A stretch of DNA of 64,000 nucleotides, taken from assembly GCA_021234155.1 (NCBI GenBank), contig JAJEKV010000064.1:3904001-3968000 (forward strand), read 5' to 3'. The DNA comes from Isoetes taiwanensis. Its lineage: Eukaryota; Streptophyta; Lycopodiopsida; Isoetales; Isoetaceae. The position numbers and the translations under genes were made by a program. Each line of letters starts with the position of its first letter. Within the stretch, counting starts at the first letter, position 1. Shown piece after piece: positions 37,759-48,138 of this stretch. The notes beneath the pieces were generated by a model that was given only the letters and a program-made list of their open reading frames with translations, was not told where the DNA came from and ran no database searches.

Positions 37759-37872
37759 GTTTCCAGGAACTCTTCCTTGGGCAATTAAAGCATCCCGATA
37801 GATCTTGTATGGCCCTTTCTCCACTATTTTACGAAAAGTTGTTGTCGACGGATAACAACCCCAATCTCGATA
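37759..37872 (-). CDS. Candidate exon of CACTA-borne gene
   Basis: 114 bp, 38 codons with no stop, bounded on the minus strand by an acceptor (ccttgtag) and a strong donor (GTAAGT, + strand ACTTAC at 37,753-37,758). It encodes a segment including FRKIVEKGPYKIYRDALIAQ. A further candidate exon lies upstream on this strand at about 37,942-38,000 (donor GTAAGA). It is probably a 5' exon of the gene ending at 34,599. The family is not recognised. Confidence 0.45.
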
Positions 37873-38031
37873 CTACAAGGTCCAAAAAAAATTAGTTAAA
37901 GAAATTTTCAAAACATTACTTGTATTCTTACATAGTCAGCATTGATGCCATCGTATCCGCGTCATCCGACTCTTGGTGCCTCCACTCTTGAATGAGACGC
38001 TTTTACTTGTTGGCCATTATTTTTTAAACAA

Positions 38032-39585
38032 TTGTGTGCTACCTTTGATCTATTTCTTTATAATGGCACAAATCGCTTCCCACGCACCGCTGGTTTTACG
38101 TATAAGCATACCTGTGGCATGAGTGTCGTAGATTGGCTGATAGGGACTGTAGAAGCGGTAAACTTTGTACAGGAATTTGCAATTGAAGAGCGCCTAGAAT
38201 CAGACCATATGCTTATGAGGTTCGTGCTAGATATAGCGGCTATTCAAGACGCTAACCAAAAGCAAAATGGGGATAGAATACGGATCAATCCATTGAGGGC
38301 TAATCTATATGCTGCAGAGATAGAGTCACAATTAGAAGAGAATTGGCCAGAATCATCAGTGACGGAAAAAAACGATGTGCTTATGCAGACTATAATGAGC
38401 TGTGCGGAACGGGTTTTTGGTAAAAGCCATGGGTATAGTGGTGGACATGTAAATCAGAAGTGGTGGGATGCTGAATGCAAGCAGTACAGAAAGCTCTGCT
38501 ATCACGATCACACTCAACAAGAGGCTAGAAAACTCTTCAAAAAGTTTGCCAGGAAAAAAGAAAAAGCATGGGAAGCAAATATGCAGCTACAAATGATTAA
38601 TGAGCTACAACATAACTCAAAAAATTTCTGGAAACGTTTTAAGTGTAAAGGAGTGCCAATGGGAAACTTTTCCAGGAATGAGCTACTAGAGTATGCACAG
38701 GAATTGTATCATGTACCAAATGCAGATGGTATGGCACCAGTGGAGGAGAGCATAAAAAATATTTTTTCAGCTGATAATGTAAAGCTAAGCCTTAAGCATA
38801 TGGCTAATGGGAAAGCAAGAGACTCGGATGGCCTAGCAGTTGAGCTTCTGAAATGGGGAGGGGACAACATGTTCAAAAGAATAGAGTAAATCTTTAATCA
38901 CCCTTACAAGATGGGTTTCGAGAACAATGGTGTGTTAATCGCGATTGTGCCTATCTTCAAAGCAGGTGACCGTAATACAGTGAGAAACTACCGCACTATA
39001 ATGATCAGTAGTATCATGGCTAAACTCTTTGGTGCAATACTTGAAAAGAAAATTAGTCAATGGGCAGAGGAGCATGAGGTAAGGGCATTAGGCCAAGCAG
39101 GGTTTAGAAAGGATTTCTCAACCATTGACCACCTTATGACCTTTAGAGTCATTGCAGAGGGAGCAAAAGGTGCAAGTAATGTGTTATACTGTTGCTTTGT
39201 TGATTTTGCCAAAGCTTTTGACAGGGTTTCGCGCAGATGCTTAAGCAAAAGGTTGGAGGCACTGCAAGTCCCTGGGGAATTCAGGAATGGTGTAGCCAGA
39301 TTGTATGAAAAGGTCTTGGTTGAGTTATCATTTCCCATGAATGGACCAGAGAAGGTAGACTGCAACATAGGGGTGAAACAAGGGTGTCCATTGTCTCCAA
39401 CTCTCTTCGGCCTCTTTATTGATGAACTAGAATCATGGCTAAAACGGGAAGGAGGTGCAGGAGTTAGAATTGCAGGATATGTTATACAGCTCCTGCTATA
39501 TGCAGACGATGTTATTCTTCTATCTAAAACAGCATCAGGTTTACAAAGAACAATTAAACGCCTCGAAGTCGCTTTTTTGCATATC
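38032..39585 (+). pseudogene. LINE endonuclease C-terminus and reverse transcriptase
   Basis: From 38,032 it reads GFTYKHTCGMSVVDWLIG then ESDHMLM (end of endonuclease, with the catalytic SDH), and KWWDAECK in the linker. After one in-frame TAA at 38,887-38,889 the RT follows: VPIFKAGDRNTVRNYRTIMI, GQAGFRKDFSTIDHL, FVDFAKAFDRVSR (catalytic Asp), GVKQGCPLSPTLFGLFIDELE and LLLYADDVILLS (YADD). The two parts share one frame, so the stop is the only lesion before a frameshift at the T-run near 39,575. It would copy LINE RNA into target DNA. Confidence 0.88.
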
Positions 39586-40680
39586 CACAGGCATGCGTGT
39601 GAACAAAGGAAAAACCAAAGTGATGGTTATAGGTAGAAGAGAAAATTTAGATATGATGTATGAAGGAGAGACTTTGGAACAAACTCGTACATACAAGTAT
39701 TTGGGGATTGAGGTGACAGATGGATACAAATGGAATGTAGGGGTAGAAAGAAGAATAGTAGGTGGCATGCGGGCACTTTACAGTACTATAAGCATATGCA
39801 GGAATAACCATGTGGACAAGTGGAGTTTGAGGAAGCCGATGTTTTAAAACATTGGTGCAAACAGTTTTTGCTCTATGGGTGCCAAGTGTGGGGGCCTGGC
39901 CTATCAAAGAAAATGTGGGACAAGGTTGAGAATGTTCAAAAACGTTTCCTTCTCAGTGAATTGGGGGTCAAAGCCCAAACACCATATGCAATGCTCTTAG
40001 CGGAAGTTGGCTTCCTTCCTCTTGAAGGAGAATCACTTTATTTAACCCTTTCTTACCTGGGCAGAGTGAGGAAATTAAATGATACTAGAATAACATCTCA
40101 AGCGCTAGTAGAATCTCAGTTACAAGAGCATTCAGGATGGTATCAGCAAGTTTGTGAGTGGGCAAGCAATTGGGGGATTGACATTCATGATATGCCAGAA
40201 TCAGAAACTGGAATTCGATGCTTAGTACATGATAACATGCTCGAGAGACTGTGGGAAAAATCAGGAGTGAAAATGGACTTCTACAAACGTGAGATCAATC
40301 CAATGTTGGTATATGCTGAACAGGGGTATTTAAATGCAAGCCTTAGCACCAGAAAGAGAAATTTGATATCGGAAGCAAGACTTAGTAGCCATAAGTTGGA
40401 AATTGAAGTGGGTCGCTTTCATGATATTCCGAGACAACTTCGTCTCTGTTCTTGTTGTAGAAGAGCTCTTGTGGAAGACGAACAACATGCTTTCTTAGAA
40501 TGCGTGGAGTTCTCTTATTTGCGGGACCAACATGGAATTATGGTATCTAGTATACATGATCTCCTAAACTTAGATGCTGTAGTTCTTGCACGGTATCTAG
40601 ATGATTGGTGGAAACTGCGCAAGGAGTTATTGGAGCTGAATGAGTTGGTAGATAACTTCGAGGCCAATGGCCTTGTTTGA
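39586..40680 (+). pseudogene. LINE RT thumb and C-terminal region
   Basis: The coding region continues after the frameshift as VNKGKTKVMVIGRREN then YKYLGIEVT, and shifts again near 39,835. It finishes as an open stretch to 40,680 that contains LYGCQVWGPG, KRFLLSELG and a cysteine/histidine cluster C-x-C-C...H-x4-C (about 40,450-40,505), the usual LINE C-terminal zinc-binding motif. The stop is followed by a roughly 80-bp 3' UTR. Confidence 0.8.
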
Positions 40681-40784
40681 TGTATCTATATTTTTATATA
40701 GCTTTGTATGTAACATGGCCGCCTATGGACCTGAGGGTCTAACCCGGCGAGAGAATAATACATTTACATTTACATTTACATTAT

Positions 40785-41200
40785 TTTTACCATAGGTTTC
40801 TCGAAATCTATCCCAAACTTTAGGTTTAACATGTGCAGGGGCAGTTGCTTGCACCACATCAATCAAAAATTGCTTGCATGGTTGTGGCATGGATTTCATT
40901 TGCCCTCCTTCACAATGCTACAAGATCAAGCCCATCTCCTTTGCTCAAGCTCAGGTATTGCCAAGTCCATTTCTGCTTCATACTCAGAGCAAGAAGCATC
41001 AAGGCGCCTATTCCAAAATATGCCAGAGCCTGCTCCATAATTATCCTGTTTCCCTTTACCGCCAAAAGAGGCCTTTCCCTAAAAAAACCTTACCATATAG
41101 TATAGGCCAGCCTTGTGCAGTGGCCAGCTTTAGCCTCATGCTCCTGCTATGCTGAAATAGAAGGCTGCTATTTTTTTACTGTAGTAGGAAAAGCTTTGTT
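40785..41200. other. Spacer between LINE tail and Copia LTR
   Basis: On the minus strand, about 40,800-40,910 reads open with MKSMPQPCKQFLIDVV and VWDRFRETYG, which looks exonic. It has no clear splice sites and no recognised family. It may be a remnant of the sequence into which the LINE inserted. Confidence 0.3.
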
Positions 41201-41492
41201 CATACTATAACAATTTAATACAGATTATAGAAAACACTTGTAACAACAAATGAGAAAGCACTTGATCTTACGAGGAAATGACTCAAGAACTTGGTAATAT
41301 TTCATTGAATCAGATTTTCTTTAAGTACACAATGCTTCATAATTCAAGGCTGAACTCAAGGAGTAATTTAGGCAACTGCTACAATTTAGGAACCGAGAAC
41401 TTCTACTTGGCATAACTTAAGGAATCATTTAATATTCTAACACCCCTACTTAAATGATACTTCTTCAACACCCCTACTCAAAGGATGCTTCT

Positions 41493-43833
41493 TCAGGTAC
41501 TGTGATTCTCCATGCCGAGATGTTTGAGAAACCCAAGAAACTTAGGCTTTCCAAGGCCTTGGTCATGATATCTCACTGTCATCTCATCGGCTTTTTGCAA
41601 TATTTCAGCTTCACAATTCCTTTTCGATAAAATATCTCTAATGAAATGATATTTTATCTCAACATGTTTCATACTCCTATGCTTGATCGATCATGAGCAA
41701 CTTGTATTGCTCCAACATTATCCGCCATAATGATTAAAGCTATTCCTGTGTATCAGAACTCAAAAGCTAACCTTTGCAGCCAGATAGCTTCATTGAAGGT
41801 GTGTGCCAAAGAATAGTATTCAGCTTCTTGGTTGATGATTGAGCAATGCAATCGATGTTTCATCGCTCCAACTTACTGCACCACCTGCAAGAGTGAAGAC
41901 AAAACCAGAAGTTGATCTTCTATCTTCATCACCGCCCTAATCGAATCTGAGAATCCAAGAATTTCCTTGTTTTCGCTTGCCTGATAGTGTATTCCATAAC
42001 TGAGTGTCCCTGCAATGTACTTCAGGCACCTTTTCAAAGCAACACAATGAGTCTGTCTAGGGTCATTTAGAAACTGACTAAGCTTAGATAATGACAATGC
42101 CAAATCGGCCTAGTTGCCCCGGGCAAAGAAAGTTCATTGATCCAATGATGTTCTGTCTTGCGCCCAAAATATAATGTTGGTCGATGAGCATATTGGATCA
42201 TCTGATCTGAACGAAATCCCAAACTCCATAGGTGTGGCCACTGTTTTGCAAACCATGAAACCAAGACGAGTTAACATCTTACTGAGATACCGTTCTTGAT
42301 GAATATGCAGTGACCCTTCCTTTTGATCATAAGCAATCTGGATCCCTAGAAAGTGATGGATTTCTCCAAGATCCTTCATTTTGAAATGACTTGACAAATT
42401 CAGTTTCATGTCTGTCAGATCTTTTTCCTGTGCTGCAACTATCACAAGATCATCAACATAACAGATAACAATCATTTGATTACCATTATTGTATTTAAAA
42501 TACACACTGGGATCCGCTGTACTTATCTGAAAACCCAGATGTGTAAGTACCTGATTTAGCTTTGAATGCCAGCTTCTGGGTGCCTATTTTAACCCGTATA
42601 GTGCCTTCCTTAATCTGCACACTTGATTTGTTCCTTGCTCAAAACCCTGTGGTTGTTGAATATACACTTCTTCTTGCAGCTCACCATGCAAAAAGGCATT
42701 ACATACATCCATTTGATGAATAAAAAACTTGTTCTGACATGCATATGCTAAGATGGTTCGTATAGAAGTCATCCTGGCCACTGGTGCAAAGGTTTTCTCA
42801 TAGTCCACCCCTGGAATTTGAGAAAAACCTCTTGCTACAAGTCGAGCTTTAAACTTCTCAACATTTCCATCACACTTGTACTTCAGTTTAAAAACCCACT
42901 TTGAACTGACATCGACTGTCCGCCGATGGTGCGTCTACCAAGATCCAAGTTCCTGCTTGTTGAATAGATTCTAGTTCACTCTCCATAGCCTTGATCCATT
43001 GCTCCTTCTCTGTACAGTACTGTTTACAGCTTCAAAATAGGTTAGAGGTTCCAATATTTCATCACTTCCATACATGACATAATCATTCAACCATTTAGGA
43101 GGTCTTCTCACTCGTGAAGGACGTGAAGATCCTTCACATGCAGCAGGTTCACTGAGACTATCATTCATGTACTCATGTTGCACCATTTCTTCATAAGGGA
43201 AGGGATCTTCCTCAATAGTTTCGCAGTCAGAATCTGCGGACAACATCGGTTTAGAACATGTACGGGCTTGGGAGCAGAGAACTCTTCATCTGGGATTAAA
43301 ACAAAGGTTGATGCTGAGTCTTTTCCCATGGGAAAACAGACTTCATACTCATTAAAGCGAGCATGACAACTTACTATGAGCTTATGAGTGTCAAGGTCAT
43401 AAAAGCGAAATGCCTTTCTGTTGGAACAATATCCAATAAACATGCATGTTCTAATCTGAGGCTCCATCTTTGGATTTGAGTGAGGTAACTTAACAAAGGC
43501 TTTACATCCAAACACCTTTAAATTTGCAAGTGAAATACTTTTACCGCTCCAAATTACCTCAGGAATCTGAAAGCTGATGCTTGCATGAGGAAGTCTATTT
43601 ATCAAATATGATGCAGTCAGAACTGCTTCACCCCAGAACTTAGCAGGAACATTCATGGACAGCAACAAGGTTCTTGCCATTTCTATCACAGTTCTGTTCA
43701 CTCTTTCTGCTCTTCCATTTTGTTCAGGAGCATATGGTGAGGTAAGTTGATGCTCAATCCCTTCTTGTGCACAGAAATTTTGAAAAGCATTTGAGCAGAA
43801 CTCTCCTCCATTATCTGATCTCAAAGATATCAT
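41493..43833 (-). pseudogene. pol: Copia integrase (part), RT and RNase H
   Basis: From 43,833 leftwards: integrase core with LRSDNGGEF (second Asp) and PEQNGRAERVNRTV (catalytic Glu), then FIGYCSNRKAFRFYDLDT. RT follows with DYEKTFAPVARMTSIRTILA (42,808), HQMDVCNAFLHGELQEEVYI, ICYVDDLVIV (YVDD, about 42,465) and MKDLGEIHHFLGIQI. RNase H is damaged (GFSDS near 41,960, with the usual DADWA lost), and EIKYHFIRD lies near 41,645. The frame ends at about 41,493. There are at least four frameshifts, several of them in CHG-rich spots. Confidence 0.88.
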
Positions 43834-44462
43834 GTATTCTCCTGCATTCTTCTCAACAAATTTCTTGAATGGATAAAAAAGAATTCATAGCACTGTCCCT
43901 TATTTTTGAGCAAGAACACAAACAGTTTCCTTGTAAAATCATCTAAGAAAACCAGAAAATACCTCGATCCCATTGGTGTAGGTGGATCAATTGGGCCACA
44001 AAGATCAGTGTGAACTAGGGCCAATTTCTTTGAAGCATGAGATTCAGATTTCGGAAAGCAAGCTCTGGTAACCTTGGTCTGCAAACAGACGTTGCAAGGT
44101 TTGGAAGGTACCTTGTTTGACTTCATAAACCCTTGTCTTGCCAAACTTAGCATTTTCCCAACTCCAGCGTGACCAAGCCTATAGTGCCATAAGGATGCAT
44201 CACTTGGAGGTTCAGCTACTGCATTTGCAGATTCTCCTTCATGGATAATTTGATATAAATTTCCATTTCTTAGTGCTGTGAACATCACTTTGTTAGCAGC
44301 ATCAAGAACATCACATTGAGAATTTGAAAATCTTACTCCAAAACCTGCATCTGTTAGTCTACTAACAGATATCAAATTTTTGTGCAGTCCTGGCACATGC
44401 AGCACATTCTGAATCTCCCTTGTAGCATTTGCACATAAAATTTTCACAAGACTGGGTCCCAA
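43830..44462 (-). pseudogene. Copia pre-integrase and integrase N-terminal part
   Basis: 210 codons reading NVLHVPGLHKNLISVSRL (end of protease to pre-integrase linker), LWHYRLGHAGVGKML (zinc-binding H-H), CNVCLQTK (C-C) and LVHTDLCGPIDPPTP (first catalytic Asp of the integrase core). A frameshift at 43,830-43,870 joins the next integrase piece. The protease D-S-G motif should lie near 44,500-44,570 but that patch is broken. Confidence 0.85.
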
Positions 44463-44573
44463 TAGCGATCATATATGATGATCGCCCATCTTCACCTTTT
44501 TGGATGTGCAAGAACTACATAATTTGAGAACAGCTTCTTAACTGAGTCATGTGTGGTAGCTCACGAATCAACG

Positions 44574-45544
44574 TTACCAAGTATCGTTGATACAATCGGA
44601 TGCATCGTCTATTGCCATGCAGCTATATTCTTCAGCTTGTGAGTCATCCCAGACAAAGAAGCCCCCTTCAGTTGCAACTTCTTCTTTTGCTTCCTCAGCT
44701 ATATCTGCATGATGAACATTTTCCCTTTTGACTGGAGCAGGAGCTCGGCAATCCTTAGCCAGATGTCCAGTCTTTTGACATCTGTAACAAGTGGCCTTGG
44801 TTCGATCAAACTTCCCCCTTTTTTGGATTGTCTTCTTCGATTCTGCAACCATGAGGGTCTCAGATTCACCGCTTGCTTTGTTGCTTCCGAAGTACCTCAG
44901 CTTTTAGCCTCTCTAGAGCCTTCTCAAAAGAGTAATCAGATAATCTACCCTCCATATTCACCACGATCCCTTCAAAGGATGCTGGCAAACTGTTTAATAG
45001 CATGCAAACTTTTTCTTCTTCTTGCATGGCTATTCTGTGGATTTGCGATTCGTCAAACAATTCTTTCATGGCGCACATATGCTCCACAAAATCTCCTCCT
45101 TCATTCATTTGAAGGCCATACAATTTTTCTTAATGCCGGGGCGATTTCTCGCTAAACCGAGGCATAATGACTCATCAAGATTCTCCATACTTCATATGCG
45201 ATGAAGCTCCTCTCACAAGTCTTGCTGGGGGTTTCATCAAGACTTGCGCGACATGATTAGACGAGCTTCCGGTCTTTTCGGCAAAGTCTCGTTCTATATC
45301 CCTCTTTGAAGCATTCAGCATCACTTGCACGACTTCCTCATCCGGATTAGGTGCAAGATTCACGAAGTGACCACAGTTTCACTTCTCGGAGGGTTGGGGT
45401 ACACACGACTTTCCAAAGCGCCTTGTCTTCCAATATCATCTGTATCTTCCACTTCCATATCTGAAAATCCTTTCCAGTAAAACGTGGGATCAAGCGCCAC
45501 TCATATGCGCTCAAGGTCCCATTTGTAGCAACGGCAAAGTCCAT
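44574..45544 (-). pseudogene. gag: Copia gag
   Basis: It starts at ATG 45,544 with MDFAVATNGTLSAYE and includes FQIWKWKIQMILEDKALWKVV. It passes through a noisy patch (45,130-45,440) and continues as GGDFVEHMCAMKELFDE, LLNSLPASFEGIVV (45,123-44,866). It ends with one zinc knuckle CYRCQKTGHLAKDC (about 44,790) and an acidic linker. It forms the particle that packages element RNA. The full-length frame is lost. Confidence 0.82.
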
Positions 45545-45859
45545 GGTGACGTAAGAATGATCAAAGAAAAAATCGACGAAATGGAATAATCGAGCACCGC
45601 ATTGACCGAGGCGCATCTGATTTAGCACCAGTGGGCCCATAACCTATAACAATTTAATACAGATTATAGAAAACACTTGTAACAACAAATGGACTCAAGA
45701 ACTTGGTAATATTTCATTGAATCAGATTTTCTTTAAGTACACAATGCTTCATAATTCAAGGCTGAACTCAAGGAGTAATTTAGGCAACTGCTACAATTTA
45801 GGAACCGAGAACTTCTACTTGGCATAACTTAAGGAATCATTTAATATTCTAACACATAC

Positions 45860-46930
45860 CAGTGTTGTCTTGATTTTCAATTCGCCAACAATGTCTTGAT
45901 TCTGCAGTAAAAACCAGATTATGCAATTCTAATGCTATTTCGATCATTAATCCGGTGCAAAATGCACACAAAATTCAGTTATTTGTTATCAGATCCACCT
46001 CTCAGGCCGGATTTATGCATAACCGTTCTAAAACCCAAAAACCAAAACCAGATATTCATTGTATAAGGATTTTAAATTATCCTCATGTCATTATTCTACG
46101 CTCCACAGTCAGTTTATGTGCTGCCCTGCATTTTCAGATTTTAGTCCCCTTAGGGCCAATTTTTCAATTAATGGTCAGCCTGCTCTTATAGAAAAAGGAA
46201 TAACATTATACTCCTGAACTCACTCCATGCTCAGCGATCATTTCATGAGCTGCCTTGCGCAATCAGACGGTGGTCATCATAGTGCTTTAAATTAATGGTT
46301 AATCAATTCTCACTAAGAAAGGAGTTTACTTTTGCTCCCATACCCTTCTTTCCTGCTGAGTACATATGCTGCCTTTGCATAAAAAAGCAGCAGTCATCAT
46401 AAGACCAATATTTAATTAAAGGTCAGCCTATTCTTATGAAGGAAACTTAGGAAAGACACATCCCTTTGTTACTGCAAAATCCCAGCAATGTTTTTCTTAA
46501 AATGCTTAAAGGACTGAAGCTCTCATGCAATCCAACTCAAAACATTCAATTGCTACTCATAACAACCTAATTCGGCTGTGGCTCCAGGTCCTGAATTCTT
46601 ATTCTGAAAATCAATCTTGTAGTCACTTTATGTGCTCAGGGGGAATAATATTTCAACTTTACATTTCCTAGATTTGTTATGTTCTATGATGAAAGCTTGA
46701 TAGAATGCCACAAATGATGCATTGTCTCGAGCTTACATTACTACAATTCTCTAACATATCTGGAAATGTATTGTACATCGTAACATTGAAGAAATCATTG
46801 AACATTGTACTTATATAGATTTTTGTCTCCACCATTACCTTTATTAGTCTTTTAGCTTACGCCTGACAAAAAGCCCAGCAACACTGGAGCTTATGCCTAA
46901 ATCCATCAATGATGAAGCTTACACTTGAAA
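45860..46930. other. Non-coding flank of Copia
   Basis: AT-rich with no convincing ORF. It is probably internal sequence of the Helitron-like element that ends at 46,960, but this is inferred from position only. Confidence 0.4.
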
Positions 46931-46932
46931 AG

Positions 46933-46960
46933 GCCCAGCAATGCTGGGCACTTTTTCTAG
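46933..46960 (+). mobile_element. Helitron-like 3' terminus
   Basis: GCCCAGCA/TGCTGGGC is a perfect 8-bp inverted repeat around a single A (46,933-46,949). Seven bases follow, then CTAG (46,957-46,960, matching CTRR) and T. Helitron 3' ends have this hairpin, short spacer, CTRR and insertion before T. A degenerate echo of the left arm lies at about 46,871-46,890. The 5' TC end was not found. Confidence 0.5.
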
Positions 46961-46992
46961 TTATATATATAAACACACTTTGATGTGTGGGA

Positions 46993-47128
46993 CACATCGG
47001 TTGCTCCTTTCCATCTGGGCTGTCAAATTTCAGGGGTTAAATCTCGGGCACATATTTATACCACATCGGTTGCTCCTTTCCATCTGGGCTATCAAATTTC
47101 AGGCGTTAAATCTCGGCCACATATTTAG
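46993..47128. repeat. 69-bp tandem duplication
   Basis: Two adjacent units start with CACATCGGTTGCTCC at 46,993 and 47,062 and differ at only a few bases. Both are present in copy A near 15,505-15,635, so the duplication predates the large block duplication. Confidence 0.88.
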
Positions 47129-47399
47129 ATGTGTGTACATACATGGGGGCATGCACCCCATCTATGAACCGTCGGATCAAAGGGGAAGGCGAAATCATAG
47201 CCTTTGATTTTTGTAAGGAAGGTGCAAGGAAGGTTCCTTAAATGTGATTTGGTGTAACAGATCTTAGACGTTAGATCAAAAGGTTAGGATAAATCCTAGC
47301 CATTAAGTTTTTATATTAAATTACATTTTTTCTTTTAAATGAGGCGAGGTGACATCCTCATTAATAAAAATGTACTAAGGTGGCAAAGCATTTATTGCA

Positions 47400-48138
47400 A
47401 GGGAATCTTTGCGAATCTAGTGGAATCCAATGAACCTTCGTAAATCTTAACGAAATCTATGGTACACTAAGAGAATCTAGGGGAATCTTCTTGGGATCTT
47501 TGAGAATCTAAAGAATCTTTAGGAATCACAAGAGAATCTTTGCGAACCTAGAGGAATCTAGTAGAATCTTCATAAATCTTTGAGAATCTAGGGGAACCTT
47601 GATGGAATGTTAGAGAATCTAATAGAATCTACATAGAATCTTGGGGAATCTATGGGAATCTTGGGAGAATCTAGAGGAATCTATGGGAATCTTCATAAAA
47701 TTTTTGAGAATCTAGGGAGTCTTAGAAAATCTAAAGGAATCTTCTTAGAATTTTACGAAATATGGTAATTTAAAAGAATCTAGAGGAATCTTCGTGGGAT
47801 CTTGAGGAATCTCAATATAACCTTAGGGAATCTAGTGGAATCTCAAAAGGATCTTTGATAATCTAGGGGAATCTTCATAGGATCTTAGAAAATCTTGGAG
47901 AATCAACATAGAATCCTGGGGGATCCATGGGATTCTTGAGAGAATCTTTGAGAATCTAGGGGTGTCCTCATAAGATGTAAGGGAAGCTAAGAGAATCTAG
48001 ATAGATTCTTGAGGAATCTATAGGAATCTTAGGATAGTCTTTGAAAATTTTGGGGAATCTCAAGAGAATCTTAGGGACTATAGGAATCTCAAGAGGATCT
48101 ATGGGAATCTGAGGGATCTTCATAGAATACTTGAGAAT
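47400..48138. repeat. GAATCT-type degenerate array 1
   Basis: About 740 bp of degenerate short-period repeats (roughly 11-13 bp) built on GAATCT with variants such as GGGAATCTT and GAGAATCTA. It spans the right edge of copy B. It shares a longer irregular pattern with the array at 54,596-55,446, so both derive from one dispersed sequence rather than independent expansion. It also cuts into the 3' end of the ORF at 48,139. Confidence 0.85.

Larger units (their letters stand above)
33588..37985 (-). mobile_element. CACTA (En/Spm-type) element segment
   Basis: The left terminus CACTACAAGAGAA (33,588-33,600) directly abuts the disrupted LINE ORF1. TGT at 33,585-33,587 could be the 3-bp target duplication. 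Dense subterminal repeats follow, then a minus-strand multi-exon gene ending at 34,599 and a captured pectin methylesterase fragment. I did not find the reciprocal terminus (TTCTCTTGTAGTG). It may be lost or lie beyond the LINE at 37,985. No TnpD-type transposase is visible, so the element is probably non-autonomous. Confidence 0.6.
37985..40784 (+). mobile_element. 5'-truncated LINE with ACATTT-repeat tail
   Basis: Coding starts abruptly in the endonuclease C-terminus at about 38,000, as expected for 5' truncation during target-primed reverse transcription. It runs through RT to a stop at 40,680 and a short 3' UTR. It ends in tandem ACATTT hexamers (40,759-40,784) rather than poly(A). Short tandem-repeat tails are typical of RTE-like and some other non-L1 LINEs; the clade is not determined. 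Confidence 0.85.
41206..45854 (-). mobile_element. Ty1/copia retrotransposon
   Basis: A 4.65-kb minus-strand element. LTRs lie at 41,206-41,442 (237 bp) and 45,645-45,854 (210 bp), flanked by the 5-bp duplication CATAC (41,201-41,205 and 45,855-45,859). A 27-bp stretch near 41,245-41,272 accounts for the length difference. Read on the minus strand, LTRs run TGTTAG...GTTATA. The polypurine tract AAGTAGGGG lies against the 3' LTR and a second copy lies about 30 bp away. Confidence 0.93.
31374..47492. repeat. Duplicated block, copy B (cleaner)
   Basis: The partner of 1-15,988. From about 32,189 rightwards CAG and CTG are mostly retained and reading frames are longer. Noisy patches remain at about 37,940-38,120 and 45,120-45,640. 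Use this copy as the reference for all elements in the block. Confidence 0.93.

Noticed and set aside
46600-46640. 'atcttgtagtcactt' as the missing CACTA right terminus
   Set aside because: It lacks the required TTGTAGTG end and has no subterminal repeats beside it.
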